From CAVRGQ01 sp963720785 (GTDB lineage Bacteria > Actinomycetota > Acidimicrobiia > IMCC26256 > DASPTH01), in assembly GCA_963720785.1 (NCBI GenBank), contig CAVRGQ010000005.1, forward strand, positions 62,001 through 126,000: a stretch of DNA of 64,000 nt. Reading direction: 5' to 3'. The position numbers and the translations under genes are program-made. This document shows positions 1 to 8,874 of this stretch, in pieces; the stretch's first letter is position 1; each line of letters begins with the position of its first letter. The notes under the pieces are model-generated. The model saw only the letters and a list, made by a program, of their open reading frames with translations, made no database searches and had not been told where the DNA came from.

Positions 1-1135
1 TGCGCTGCACCTCGACCGTGCCGCCGTAGATCGTCTCCGCGCGCGAGTTGAGGAAGCTGTGCACCATCGGGTGCAGCGTGCCGTCGTCCTCGGTGACGAG
101 CGCGTCGGGCCCGAGCACGTCGACCATGAGCTCGCCGAAGTCCCGGTGCCACGTGGACCAGTGGAGCTTGCCGACCGACGACTCCGCGCCCGGGTGGCGG
201 CCGCTCAGCACCGCGGTGAGCAGCCGGTCGTTGTTGAGCTCCATGATGCGCAGTCCTGTCCATGCCTGCGCGACGCGCTGGCGGAGCAGCGGGTCCGCGC
301 GGAGCCCCTTGGCCCGCACCAGCGCGAGGAGGTCGCGCATCTCGCGCTGGAAGGAGGCCTGGAACGGGAGCACCGTGGCGCCTGCCCGCTCGTTGCCGAG
401 CGTGCCCATGACGACCGACCATGCACCGTCGACCTCGCCGACGATGTTCACGAGCGGTGTGCGCGCCTCGTCGAGGAAGATCTCCGCGAACTCCAGACCG
501 CCCGCGATGTTGCGGATCGGCCGAACGTCGACGCCGGGCTGGTCGACAGGGAGGAGCAGCATCGAGATACCGCGGTGGCGCGGCGCGTCGGGGTTCGTCC
601 GGCACAGCACGTAGAGCCAGTCCGCGTGGGCACCGAACGTCGTCCAGATCTTCTGGCCGGTGACGACCCAGTCGTCACCGTCACGGACCGCGCGCGTCTG
701 CAGGTTGGCGAGGTCGGAGCCGGCATCGGGCTCGCTGAATCCCTGACCCCAGAACTCCTCCACCTGCATGATCGGCGGCAGGAAGCGCCGCTTCTGCTCG
801 TCGGCCCCGAACTCGAGCAGCGTGGGACCGAAGAGGTCTCGGCCCTGCACCCCGACCCAGTACGGCGCGTCGGCGGCGGCGTGTTCGATCTGGAAGATCA
901 GCTCCTGGCGCGGGGTCCCGCCCCGACCGCCGTACTCCTCGGGCCACGACACGTTGAGCCATCCGCCGGTGGCGAGCTCGCGCTCCCAGGCGAGGCGGAG
1001 GTCCCACTCGCGGTCGTCGGCCGGCCCGCCCACACCGCCCGCGGCGCGGAACTCGCCGACGAGGTGGTCGGCGAGCCATTCGCGCAGCTCGTCGCGGAAG
1101 GCGCGCTCCTCTGCCGAGAGGTGGAGGTCATCCAC
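1..1135 (-). CDS. Acyl-CoA dehydrogenase, 3' end cut off by window edge
   Basis: Cytoplasmic FAD enzyme of beta-oxidation that introduces the 2,3-double bond into an acyl-CoA and passes electrons to ETF. About 378 codons are visible. The N-terminal helical domain begins VDDLHLSAEERAF, the FAD-binding loop GQGFSEPDAGSD lies near residue 130, TGQKIWTT follows, and the C-terminal ETIYGGTVEVQR reaches the edge, so only the last few codons are missing. The GTG at 1135 overlaps the crotonase stop by 8 nt, which implies translational coupling; the ATG at 1131 is out of frame. It is the third gene of a leftward SDR-crotonase-ACAD operon. Substrate unknown. Confidence 0.9.
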   Translation of the reverse strand, partial: MDDLHLSAEERAFRDELREWLADHLVGEFRAAGGVGGPADDREWDLRLAWERELATGGWLNVSWPEEYGGRGGTPRQELIFQIEHAAADAPYWVGVQGRDLFGPTLLEFGADEQKRRFLPPIMQVEEFWGQGFSEPDAGSDLANLQTRAVRDGDDWVVTGQKIWTTFGAHADWLYVLCRTNPDAPRHRGISMLLLPVDQPGVDVRPIRNIAGGLEFAEIFLDEARTPLVNIVGEVDGAWSVVMGTLGNERAGATVLPFQASFQREMRDLLALVRAKGLRADPLLRQRVAQAWTGLRIMELNNDRLLTAVLSGRHPGAESSVGKLHWSTWHRDFGELMVDVLGPDALVTEDDGTLHPMVHSFLNSRAETIYGGTVEVQR

Positions 1136-1907
1136 GCGATCGGCTCCGGAAGCGCTCGGGGACGGCGGCGTACTCCGGGGTGTCGTGGGAATGTGTCTCG
1201 GCCGCGAGCCCGAAGCCGAGTGCGGCGACCGCGGAGAGGCGGAGCTGCTGGTTGAGCACCGCCTTCGTGTCCTGCACCGCCTGCGGCGGCAACGCGGCGA
1301 GCCGGTGGGCGAACGCGGTCGCCTGCGCGACGACTTCGTCCCCGGGCACCACGAAGTTGGCGAGCCCGATGGCGACCGCGTCCTCCGGCGGGATGGCGTC
1401 ACCGGTCAGCAGGTACTGCTTCGCCTTGAGCAGGCTCGTGAGGTGTGGCCAGGTGACGGCGCCGCCGTCGCCGGCCACGAGGGCCACCGTGACGTGCGGA
1501 TCGGCGACGGTGGCGTGCCCGGCGAGGAACACGATGTCGCACAACGTCATCAACGTGCAGCCGAGACCGACGGCGGCCCCGTTCACCGCCGCGACCACGG
1601 GGACACGCACGTTGAGCATCTCGTCGACCAGGCGGCGCGCGCTGCGCATGATCGCCGTGCGGGCCGCGAGGTCGGTACGAAACAGGTCGAAGTCGTCGAT
1701 GCTGCCGCCCGCGCAGAAGGCCTTCCCCGCTCCGGTGAGCACCACCGCGCGCACGTCGAGGTCGCGGTCGAGATCGAGCCACAGGCGCGCGAAGGCGTAG
1801 TGCAACTCCTCGTCGAACGAGTTCAACTGATCCGGGCGGTTGAGCGTCACGATCGCGACGGGGCCGTCGCGGCGGACGTCGAGGACCGGGCTCGTGGATG
1901 CCGTCAT
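1128..1907 (-). CDS. Enoyl-CoA hydratase/isomerase family protein (crotonase)
   Basis: 259 residues, normal crotonase length. The N-terminus has the family pattern GPVAIVTLNRPDQLNSF, the CoA/oxyanion loop GAGKAFCAGGS near residue 65, and the second oxyanion segment NGAAVGLGCTLM. Where classical hydratases carry their catalytic glutamate loop it reads ADPHVTVALVAGDGGA, so hydratase activity is not assured. The crotonase at 22811 has the same variant (DGHTRLGVVAGDHAA), so the two form a subfamily. Start ATG at 1907 is preceded by GAGAGGTG. It lies between the SDR (19 nt upstream) and the ACAD it overlaps. Likely 2-enoyl-CoA hydration or isomerisation. Confidence 0.88.
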   Translation of the reverse strand: MTASTSPVLDVRRDGPVAIVTLNRPDQLNSFDEELHYAFARLWLDLDRDLDVRAVVLTGAGKAFCAGGSIDDFDLFRTDLAARTAIMRSARRLVDEMLNVRVPVVAAVNGAAVGLGCTLMTLCDIVFLAGHATVADPHVTVALVAGDGGAVTWPHLTSLLKAKQYLLTGDAIPPEDAVAIGLANFVVPGDEVVAQATAFAHRLAALPPQAVQDTKAVLNQQLRLSAVAALGFGLAAETHSHDTPEYAAVPERFRSRSRG

Positions 1908-1926
1908 GTCATCACCTCTCGTGGGG

Positions 1927-2841
1927 TCAGTTCGCCGGGACCGCGGCGATACCGCCGGGCAGGGCTCCGAACGCGACGCGCAACCCGGCGCCGAGATCCC
2001 CGGCGGACACGGGCTCGCCGGGCCGGCCGCGGTAGGTGCACGACTGGTCGATCTCCCAGGGCCGCACGCGCTGCACCGTGTCGCCGTCGATCCGCAACAC
2101 CGCTCCCGACAGCCACCCCGACGCCTCGCTGCACAACCACGCGACGACCGGCGACGCATTGGCGGGATCGTGACGGTCCCAGTCGTCGGCTCCCGGGTCG
2201 GCGAGGAGCCCGAGGCCGTCGGTCATGCGGGTGCGCGCGAGCGGCGAGATCGCGTTCGCGGTGACGCCGTAGCGGTCCATCTCCATCGCGGTGATCATCG
2301 TGAGGCTCCCGATCGCCGCCTTGGCCGGGCCGTAGTTCGTCTGCCCGATGTTGCCGAACAGCCCGGCGCCCGAGGTGGTGTTCACGATGCGCCCCGCGAT
2401 CGGCGCGCCGGCCTTGGCGCGCTCCTTCCAGTACGCGCACGCATGCCGCGACAGGGTGAACGTGCCCTTCAGGTGCACGCCGACGACGAGGTCGAAGTCC
2501 TCCTCGCTCATCGACGTCATGATCCGGTCGCGCACGATGCCCGCGTTGTTCACCACCGCGTCGAGGCGCCCGTGGGTGGACACCGTGCGCTCGACGAGTG
2601 CGGCGACGCCCTCGAAATCGGTCACGGAGGTGCCGTCGGCCGAAGCCGTGCCCCCCGCGCCGACGATCTCCGCGACCACCGCGTCTGCGGGAGAGACGTC
2701 GCCGCTCTCGCCGTGCAGACCGACGCCGAGGTCGTTGACGACCACCGTCGCCCCGTGGCGGGCCAGCTCCAGGCAGTGGGCGCGCCCGAGCCCGCGGCCG
2801 CCCCCCGTCACGATCACGACGCGTTCGTCGAGGATTCCCAT
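1927..2841 (-). CDS. SDR family oxidoreductase, multifunctional-enzyme-type 3-hydroxyacyl-CoA dehydrogenase-like
   Basis: 304 residues, longer than a plain FabG-type SDR and close to the dehydrogenase part of type-2 multifunctional enzymes. The cofactor loop TGGGRGLGRAH is at residues 12-22, NNAG is near 100, and the active-site YGPAK pair is near 170. The extended middle (VVNDLGVGLHGE) is typical of the MFE-2-like group that oxidises 3-hydroxyacyl-CoA with NAD. First gene of the operon with the crotonase and ACAD, giving dehydrogenation, hydration and oxidation steps side by side. A promoter/operator region (2853-2881) separates it from a divergent ACAD. Substrate inferred only from context. 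Confidence 0.88.
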   Translation of the reverse strand: MGILDERVVIVTGGGRGLGRAHCLELARHGATVVVNDLGVGLHGESGDVSPADAVVAEIVGAGGTASADGTSVTDFEGVAALVERTVSTHGRLDAVVNNAGIVRDRIMTSMSEEDFDLVVGVHLKGTFTLSRHACAYWKERAKAGAPIAGRIVNTTSGAGLFGNIGQTNYGPAKAAIGSLTMITAMEMDRYGVTANAISPLARTRMTDGLGLLADPGADDWDRHDPANASPVVAWLCSEASGWLSGAVLRIDGDTVQRVRPWEIDQSCTYRGRPGEPVSAGDLGAGLRVAFGALPGGIAAVPAN

Positions 2842-2852
2842 GCACTCCCCCG

Positions 2853-2881
2853 CTGACTCGAATCAGCTGACTGATGATAAT
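2853..2881 (+). promoter_or_regulatory. Promoter with embedded inverted repeat, ACAD/SDR divergent region
   Basis: CTGACT at 2853-2858 and GATAAT at 2876-2881 are 17 nt apart and resemble -35 and -10 boxes for the rightward ACAD. The spacer holds the inverted repeat ATCAG-ctga-CTGAT (2862-2875), and the left part is the near-palindrome CTGACTCGAATCAG (2853-2866). The 9-mer CTGACTGAT recurs at 25296 before another SDR. A repressor bound here would block transcription; this is inference. Confidence 0.55.
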
Positions 2882-2919
2882 GATTGTGCGAAGCCGCCGA
2901 TCGGGAGGACAGCGCACCG

Positions 2920-4139
2920 GTGGATCCCCGCCACAGCAACGAAGCAGAGGCGTTCCGCACCCACATCCGCGCGATCCTCGCGGCGAACCTGCCGCCCGGG
3001 TGGCAGGGCATCGGCGCGATCGCCGACCGCGACGAGGCCGACGCGTTCGTCGAGCAGTGGCGCGCGACACTCGCCGCCAACGGGCTGCTCGGCGTGTCGT
3101 GGCCGACCGAGTACGGCGGCGCCGGCCTCACCAAGCTCGAGCAGGTCGTGCTGGTGGAGGAGCTCGCCCGGGCCGGCGTGCCGGCGATGGGCTACAACGA
3201 CACGTTCGGCATCAAGATGCTCGGCGGCACGCTGCTGCGCTGGGGCACGGAGGAGCAGAAGCGCCATTTCCTGCCGCGGATCCTGAGCGGCGAGGACAAG
3301 TGGTGCCAGGGCTTCTCCGAGCCGGGGTCGGGCTCCGACCTGGCGTCGCTGTCGACCCGCGCCGTGCTCGACGGCGACCACTGGGTCGTCAACGGCCAGA
3401 AGCTCTGGACGTCGCGGGCCGTCGAGGCCAACCGCATCTTCCTGCTCGCGCGACCAACCCGGACGCGGGCAAGACCCGCGGCATCACGTTCCTGCTCATG
3501 GACCTCGACCAACCGGGGATCGAGATCCGCCCGATCACCGCACTCTCCGGGGAGCAGGAGTTCAACGAGGTGTTCTTCTCCGACGCGACGACGCCCGCCG
3601 ACCACGTGGTCGGCGAGGTCGACGGCGGCTGGTCGGTCGCCTCCACGCTGCTCGGGCTCGAACGCGGCGAGGAGGCCGCGACCAACCCGATCCTGTTCCG
3701 CGCCGAGCTCGACCGTCTCCTCCTGCTCGCCCGGGACCGCGGCCGCACCGACGATCCGGTGTTCCGCGACCGCCTGGCCGACGCGTACGTGCGGTGCGAG
3801 GTGATGCGGCTCCTCGGCCTGCGGATCCTCACCGGCGTGCTGCACGGCGAGGAACTCGGCGCGGCGGCCTCGATCTCGAAGCTCTACTGGAGCGAGTACC
3901 ACGCGAGGGTGACCCGCCTCGCGCTGGATGTGCTCGGCGCTGAGGCGCTGACCGTCGAGGGCCGACTGCCGCTGCGTGCGTACCGCACCGACGATCCCGG
4001 CGCGCCCAACACCACCGGGTCGTGGATCGGCGCCGCGTACAACGCGGTGGCCGGCACCATCTACGCAGGGACGTCGGAGGTCCAGCGCAACGTGCTCGGC
4101 GAAACGGTGCTGGGCCTGCCGCGCGAAGCCCGCGCCTGA
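2920..4139 (+). CDS. Acyl-CoA dehydrogenase, interrupted by one frameshift near 3452
   Basis: Complete ACAD of about 406 residues once one missing base is restored. Before the break: WPTEYGGAGL, CQGFSEPGSGSDLA and NGQKLWTSRAVEANRIFLLAR. After it, in another frame: TNPDAGKTRGITFLLMD, GEVDGGWSVASTLLG and the C-terminal YAGTSEVQRNVLGE. The sequence ctcgcgcgaccaaccc would read LARTNP with one extra C. GTG at 2920 is chosen because GGGAGG (2903-2908) precedes it by 11 nt; a TTG at 2884 is possible. Monocistronic and convergent with the ParB-like gene. A sequence error is more likely than a dead gene because both halves are fully conserved. Confidence 0.85.
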
Positions 4140-4143
4140 CACC

Positions 4144-5076
4144 TCAGGCCCGCCGGCGGACCTGCGACTCGAGCGCGTCGGCGAACTCGGTCCAGAACGC
4201 GGCCCGCCGTCGGGCCTCGTCGGCGATCTCGTAGATGCGGCTCATCGGCACCACGCCGACGTGGCGCCACATGTCGGCAGTGTCGACGGACCTGGCGTCG
4301 AACCACTCGACGAGTTCCGGGCCCCCGTCGCGCCCGAGGAACGCGCGATCCTCGGTCAGGGCCAGGCCACCGGGCCGGCGCCGGGCGAGCAGCCCGAGGA
4401 TGGTCGCGTCGGTCTCGACCGGCTCGACGGGTGCGAAGGACTCCGCCGGCTCCCCGTTGGCGAGTCGGGCCCGCACGGTACGCACCGTCTCGGGTGACGC
4501 CCCGACGACCTTGGCGATCGCGCGCAACGACGCGTCCGGGTTGCGTTCCAGTTCCGTGACGATGCGCCGACGGATGCCGGCCGCGTCGACGGGACGCATC
4601 CGCCCGTCGCGCCCGATCCGGCCAGGCACAGCGGTCGTCGCCGCACCGCACTCCCGCAGCCGCGCCACCGTCTTCGGCGCGAGTCCGCACACAGACGCGA
4701 TCGACCGGTCGGACCACTCTGGGTGCGACCGCAGGATCCGGCGGGCGGCGTGACGGCGCTCGTCGAGGCTCAGCGGCAGGCCGTGCACGACGTTGCGGCG
4801 GACGAACTCGACGTAGCCGTCGTCGCCGCTACCGTCGAAGAAGACCGCGGGCAGCTCAGCGCGCCCCACCCGGCGCGCCGCGGCGACCCGGTGCTGGCCG
4901 TCGATCACGAGCCGGTCGTCGCGCCGTACGACGATCGGGGCCCAGTCGCCGTCGAGTTCGGCCAGGGCGGCGACATGGGCCTCGTCGAGACCCCGCTCCC
5001 GCATGGGCACGCAGCGGAGCGACTCCACCGCGAGCATGACGACTGCTGCTGTTCCAGACGGACTCGTCGCCGACAC
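4144..5076 (-). CDS. ParB/StrR-like DNA-binding regulator
   Basis: 310 residues. The N-terminal half is a ParB/sulfiredoxin-type domain with LVIDGQHRVAAARRVGRAEL near residue 60, as in StrR-like regulators rather than plasmid ParB. It is followed by a helix-turn-helix (SDRSIASVCGLAPKTVARLR) and a second HTH-like stretch (DASLRAIAKVVGASPETVRT). No nuclease motif is seen. It lies alone downstream of the Liv operon, behind an AT-rich promoter and a strong dyad. GTG 5076 is preceded by GGAGTGGGGG; ATG 5037 is an alternative. Chromosome segregation is unlikely because no parA or parS is visible. Probably a transcription factor; its target is unknown. Confidence 0.7.
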   Translation of the reverse strand: MSATSPSGTAAVVMLAVESLRCVPMRERGLDEAHVAALAELDGDWAPIVVRRDDRLVIDGQHRVAAARRVGRAELPAVFFDGSGDDGYVEFVRRNVVHGLPLSLDERRHAARRILRSHPEWSDRSIASVCGLAPKTVARLRECGAATTAVPGRIGRDGRMRPVDAAGIRRRIVTELERNPDASLRAIAKVVGASPETVRTVRARLANGEPAESFAPVEPVETDATILGLLARRRPGGLALTEDRAFLGRDGGPELVEWFDARSVDTADMWRHVGVVPMSRIYEIADEARRRAAFWTEFADALESQVRRRA

Positions 5077-5095
5077 CCGGCACCCCCACTCCGCG

Positions 5096-5108
5096 AATCA
5101 GATTAATC
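5096..5108 (-). promoter_or_regulatory. AT-rich element with AATCAG and GATTAATC upstream of the ParB-like gene
   Basis: AATCAG (5096-5101) runs into the perfect 8-bp palindrome GATTAATC (5101-5108), 20 nt upstream of the GTG start in otherwise GC-rich DNA. CGAATCAG is shared with the 2859 region. Promoter or operator by position; exact boxes are not clear. Confidence 0.4.
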
Positions 5109-5162
5109 ATCCAACGAATAGAGTGATATCGCACTGCGAGCCCGAACGTCAAGGGGCGCGCG

Positions 5163-5193
5163 CGATTCCGGCCCGGAATCCGGGCCGGAATCG
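5163..5193. terminator. Perfect 15-bp-arm dyad after livF
   Basis: The left arm CGATTCCGGCCCGGA and right arm TCCGGGCCGGAATCG are perfect complements around a single A at 5178. As RNA it would form a very stable hairpin 3' of livF, a plausible Rho-independent-like terminator, but no U-tract follows on the minus strand. It could instead be a binding dyad for the adjacent ParB-like regulator. Confidence 0.5.
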
Positions 5194-5247
5194 GTCGGGG
5201 GGAACCCGATTGGGCGCCGGGGGGAGCGGGCCGGCGAATGCGCCGTG

Positions 5248-5955
5248 TCAGCCGGCGCCGGTCTCCACGCCACCCGTGTAGAGCTCGAAGATGTGGTCCT
5301 CGGTGAGGCCGGCACTCGGGCCCGAGTGGACGATCTCGCCCTGGTTGAGCAGGTACACGGTGTCGGCGAGTGCGAGCGCCCGGCTGACGTACTGCTCGAC
5401 GAGGAGCAACGACGCACCTTCCCTGGCGATCTTCTCGAGGAACTCGAAGATCCGGTCGACCACGAGCGGCGCGAGGCCCAGCGAGGCCTCGTCCACGAGC
5501 ACCATCCGCGGGTTCGCCACGTAGGCCCGCACCAGTGCCAGCATCTGCTGCTCGCCGCCGCTGAGCGTGCCGGCGATCTGGCGCCGGCGCTCGCCGAGCA
5601 CTGGGAACGTGTCGACCGCACGTTCCCAGGCCTCCTTCTCCTTGCCCCGCTCGACGAACAGCACCAGGTTGTCGCGCACGGAGAGCGACGGGAAGATCCC
5701 GCGGCCCTCGGGAATGTGGCACAGGCCAAGCGCGGTGCGCTGGTAAGGACCGAGCTTCCGCACGTCGGTGCCGTCGAGGAGGATCTCGCCCTCACGCGGG
5801 CGCAGCAGCCCCGACGCCATGCGCAGGGTGGTGGTCTTCCCCGCTCCGTTGGGGCCGAGCAGCGCGACGACCGAGGAGTCGGGCACCGTGAGGCTGATGT
5901 CGCGCAACACGGTGGTGTTGCCGTAGCCGCCGGTGACGTTGCGGATCTCGAGCAT
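5248..5955 (-). CDS. livF: Branched-chain amino acid-type ABC transporter ATP-binding protein LivF
   Basis: 235 residues, the usual LivF length. Walker A GPNGAGKTTT is near residue 36, the Q-loop region CHIPEGRGIFPSLSVRDNL is LivF-specific, the signature LSGGEQQMLAL is near 140, Walker B is MVLVDEASLGLAP, and the switch histidine is replaced in LLVEQYV as is normal for LivF. Peripheral ATPase that pairs with the LivG domain of the upstream fusion on the inner face of the membrane. It lies 15 nt after the fusion stop with GAGGAGACG before its ATG. Family members import branched amino acids, but also aromatic and alicyclic acids; the catabolic setting favours the latter by inference. Confidence 0.93.
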   Translation of the reverse strand: MLEIRNVTGGYGNTTVLRDISLTVPDSSVVALLGPNGAGKTTTLRMASGLLRPREGEILLDGTDVRKLGPYQRTALGLCHIPEGRGIFPSLSVRDNLVLFVERGKEKEAWERAVDTFPVLGERRRQIAGTLSGGEQQMLALVRAYVANPRMVLVDEASLGLAPLVVDRIFEFLEKIAREGASLLLVEQYVSRALALADTVYLLNQGEIVHSGPSAGLTEDHIFELYTGGVETGAG

Positions 5956-5970
5956 GTCGCGTCTCCTCGG

Positions 5971-8747
5971 TCAGGCCGGCTCGGCGGACGCGGCGGCTTC
6001 GGCGGCCAGCGCCTCCTCGACCTCGTCGGCGCCGAGGTAGGCGGCCTGGACGAGCTCACTCCCCCGGACCTCCTCGGGGGTGCCGTCGAAGATCGGGCGG
6101 CCGAAGTCGAGGACGTAGATGTGCTCGCACACCTCCATCACCAGGGCCATGTCGTGCTCGACGAGCAGCATGCCGATGCCGCGATCGACGACGACTTGCC
6201 GCAGCACCGCACCGAACCGCTCGGTCTCCGCGTGGTCGAGTCCCGACGACGGCTCGTCGAGCAGGATCACGTCGAACGCGCCCGCGAGGGCCCGGGCGAG
6301 CTCGACGAGGCGCCGCTCGCCCGACGTGAGCAGCGCCGACTGACGCCCGCGCAGGTCGTTGATGCCCACGAGGTCGATCGCGTGATCCACCGACTCGTGG
6401 ACCTTCGCACGCTCGCCCCGCCGGGCGAGCACCTGGTGGAACGCGCTGCCCCCGGCCATGGCCGCTTCGCGCCCGAGCGCGACGTTCTCCTCGACGGTGA
6501 GCGAGTTCCACAACTCCGACCGCTGGAAGGTGCGCCCGAGGCCGCGCCCGCGCGGGCCGCCGGACTGAGCCGGGTGACCGTGGACCCGTGCAGCGTGATG
6601 CGTCCCGCACTCGCGCGCACGAGGCCCGAGCACGCGTTGAACGTGGTGGTCTTGCCCGCGCCGTTCGGCCCGATCAGGCCGGTGATCCGGCCGAGCGGCG
6701 CCTCGAGCGTCAGGCCGTCGACCGCCACGAGCCCACCGAACCGCACCACGAGGTCGACCACCGCGAGCCCGGTCCCACTGGCCGACGCCGCGACCGCAGG
6801 CGCCACCACCGCAGGCGCCGCGACCGCGACGGGCGCCGCGCGTGGCGTCGCGTCCGCCGGCGGCGGCGGCGCCGGCTTGCGGCCGCCGAGGCGGTCGAGG
6901 AACCGCCGCACGGGTGCCGGCACCGACGCGGGATGGCGCGCCTGGAGCCCCACGCCGATCACGGCGAACCCGAACAGGACCTGGAGCCACTCCTGGATGT
7001 TGTCGATGTTCACGTAGGCGGGCAGCAGTTGGAACAGCGCGGCGGCCAGGATCGCGTACCACGGCGCGCCGCCCACCACGAGCACGACGAGCGCGATGAT
7101 CGTCAGCGACGAGAACGCGGGGAACGAGGTGCCCGTGATCGAGCCGACGAAGCCTGCGTACAGCGCGCCGTAGATGCCCGCGATGAACGCGGAGATGCAG
7201 AACACCAGGACACGCGAGACGTTCGTGCTCGCGCCCTGCGTGTCGAGCGCGAGGGGCGAGTCGGAGAGCGCGCGCAGGAGACGGCCGAGCCGGGAGCGCA
7301 CGAGCACGACAACCAGGACCGAGATGACCACGGCCGCGGCGAGGATCACGTAGTAGTAGTCGCGGTCAGTCGTCGCGAAGCTGGGGCGAGCGGCGCGCAG
7401 GCCGGCCGCCGTGGGGCCGAACATGATGTCCTGCGTGTAGAACATCTGCTCCAGCATGATCCCGAAGCCCAGGGTCGCGAGGGCGAGGAACACGCCCGAC
7501 AGGCGGATCGCCGGGATTGCGATGACCGCTCCCACCGGCACGGCTACGAGTCCCGCGAGCAGCAGCGCCGGGAACCACGGGATGCCGTGGTCGCTCGCGA
7601 AGTGACCGAACGCGGCGGCGCCGACCGCCGCGAGCCCGAGTTGCGCGAGCGACACCTGCCCGGAGGTCCGCACGAGGAGCCCGAGCGACAGGAACAGGAT
7701 CACCGACATCACGGCGAGGGTCCACGCCGCGAGGTTGTTGCCGACGAGGTCGGGCACGAAGGCGAGCAGTCCCACCACGACGACCGCGCCGCCGATGCTC
7801 ACCCGCAGCGGCGCGTTGTAGGCGGCATGGGGCGGGGGCGGAGGCGGCTGGCGCCGCAACGCGAGGAGACGCTTCGGCGTGACCAGGAGCGCGACGAACA
7901 GCACGATGAACGGGATGCTCGGCGGCAGGCCTCCGAGCCACGTGATGTCGGCGACGTACTTGGTGGAGAGCGCGGCGGCGATGCCGATCAGCAGACCACC
8001 CAGGTAGGTGAGCGGCAGGTTGGAGAAGTACCCGACGGCCGCGGCGCCGAACGCCTGCACGACGAGCAGGATGAGCAGGATCGCGCTGAGGCCGAGCAGC
8101 GGGCCGAGCAACAGGCCGGCGAGGCGCGGCGAACATCGTGCCGATCACCCAGGCCCAGCGCCGCACCCGCGTCGGGTTGATCCCCGCGATGTTGACCAGT
8201 TCGGGATTGTCGACGACCGCCGCGCATGGCGACCCCGAGCCGCGACCAGCGGAAGAAGGCGTAGAGCGCGACGGTCGACACCAGCGCGACCACGCACCGT
8301 GATGAGTTGGTCGTAGCCCACGTTGACGTCGAACACCGTGAACGTCTCCGTGGGCAGGAACGCCGGGATCTGGATGGTGCCGAACGTGTCGGAGCTCCAC
8401 GACGACGCCCACAGGGTGAGGAGCCCGTTGATGCCGAGCGCGAGGCCGATCATGCCGACGATCTGGTACTGCACGCCGACGTTCGACAGCATTCGTGTGA
8501 GCAGTTCGAGCAGCAACCCCAGCAACGGCCCGAGCACGAACAGGCAGAGCAGCGCCGAGACCTGCCACGAGAGTCCCTCGCGCTGCCACAGCCAGTAGAA
8601 GACGAACGCGGCGACCGCCGCGATCGCGCCGTAGGCGAAGTTGAAGACACCCGAGGTCTTGTACGTGAGCACCAGGCCGGTCCCCGCGAGCCCGTACACC
8701 GAGCCGGCGGTGATGCCGATCACGATGAACGGCAGGAACTCCTGCAT
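5971..8747 (-). CDS. LivH-LivM-LivG fusion: permease, permease and ATPase of a Liv-type importer (four apparent 1-nt indels)
   Basis: Read through four single-base indels (near 8285, 8222, 8121 and 6558) this is one frame of about 924 residues. LivH begins MQEFLPFIVIGITAG and runs about 290 residues. A short proline-rich link leads to LivM (SGQVSLAQLGLAAVG, about ten membrane spans), then an Ala/Pro linker (APVAVAAPAVVAPAVA) leads to a LivG ATPase with Walker A GPNGAGKTTT, signature LTSGERRLVELARAL and Walker B DVILLDEPSSGLDH. No stop or start signals lie between the modules. GGGAGG precedes the ATG at 8747. It forms the membrane core with LivF. The indels net to a whole number of codons, which supports an intact gene with sequence errors. 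Confidence 0.85.
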
Positions 8748-8830
8748 GTCGCGACCTCCCGAGGTCCTCTGAGGCGCACCAGCATGACGGTCGCCCCCAA
8801 CCGGCGACGTTCGTCACTTGGACGCGAAGA

Positions 8831-8858
8831 CGGCCGGGCCCCGAGCGGGACCCGGCCG
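8831..8858 (-). terminator. GC hairpin between binding-protein gene and permease fusion
   Basis: CGGCCGGG (8831-8838) pairs with CCCGGCCG (8851-8858), with an inner CCCG/CGGG stem after one mismatch. It lies 17 nt past the binding-protein stop and 84 nt before the permease start. No U-tract. Likely an attenuator or mRNA-stabilising hairpin that keeps binding-protein levels above the permease, as in other periplasmic-binding-protein operons. Confidence 0.5.
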
Positions 8859-8874
8859 CCTCACACGGTGTCCG

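Noticed and set aside
768..2264. Long plus-strand open frame of 498 codons opposite the ACAD/crotonase/SDR genes
   Set aside because: Composition is Arg/Ala/Gly/His-rich without any family motif, and it is antisense to three well-conserved genes. Such shadows are common at very high GC.
6588..8180. 530-codon plus-strand frame opposite the Liv fusion
   Set aside because: Extremely rich in Arg, Glu, His and Gln, as expected from the complement of hydrophobic membrane-helix codons; no motif.
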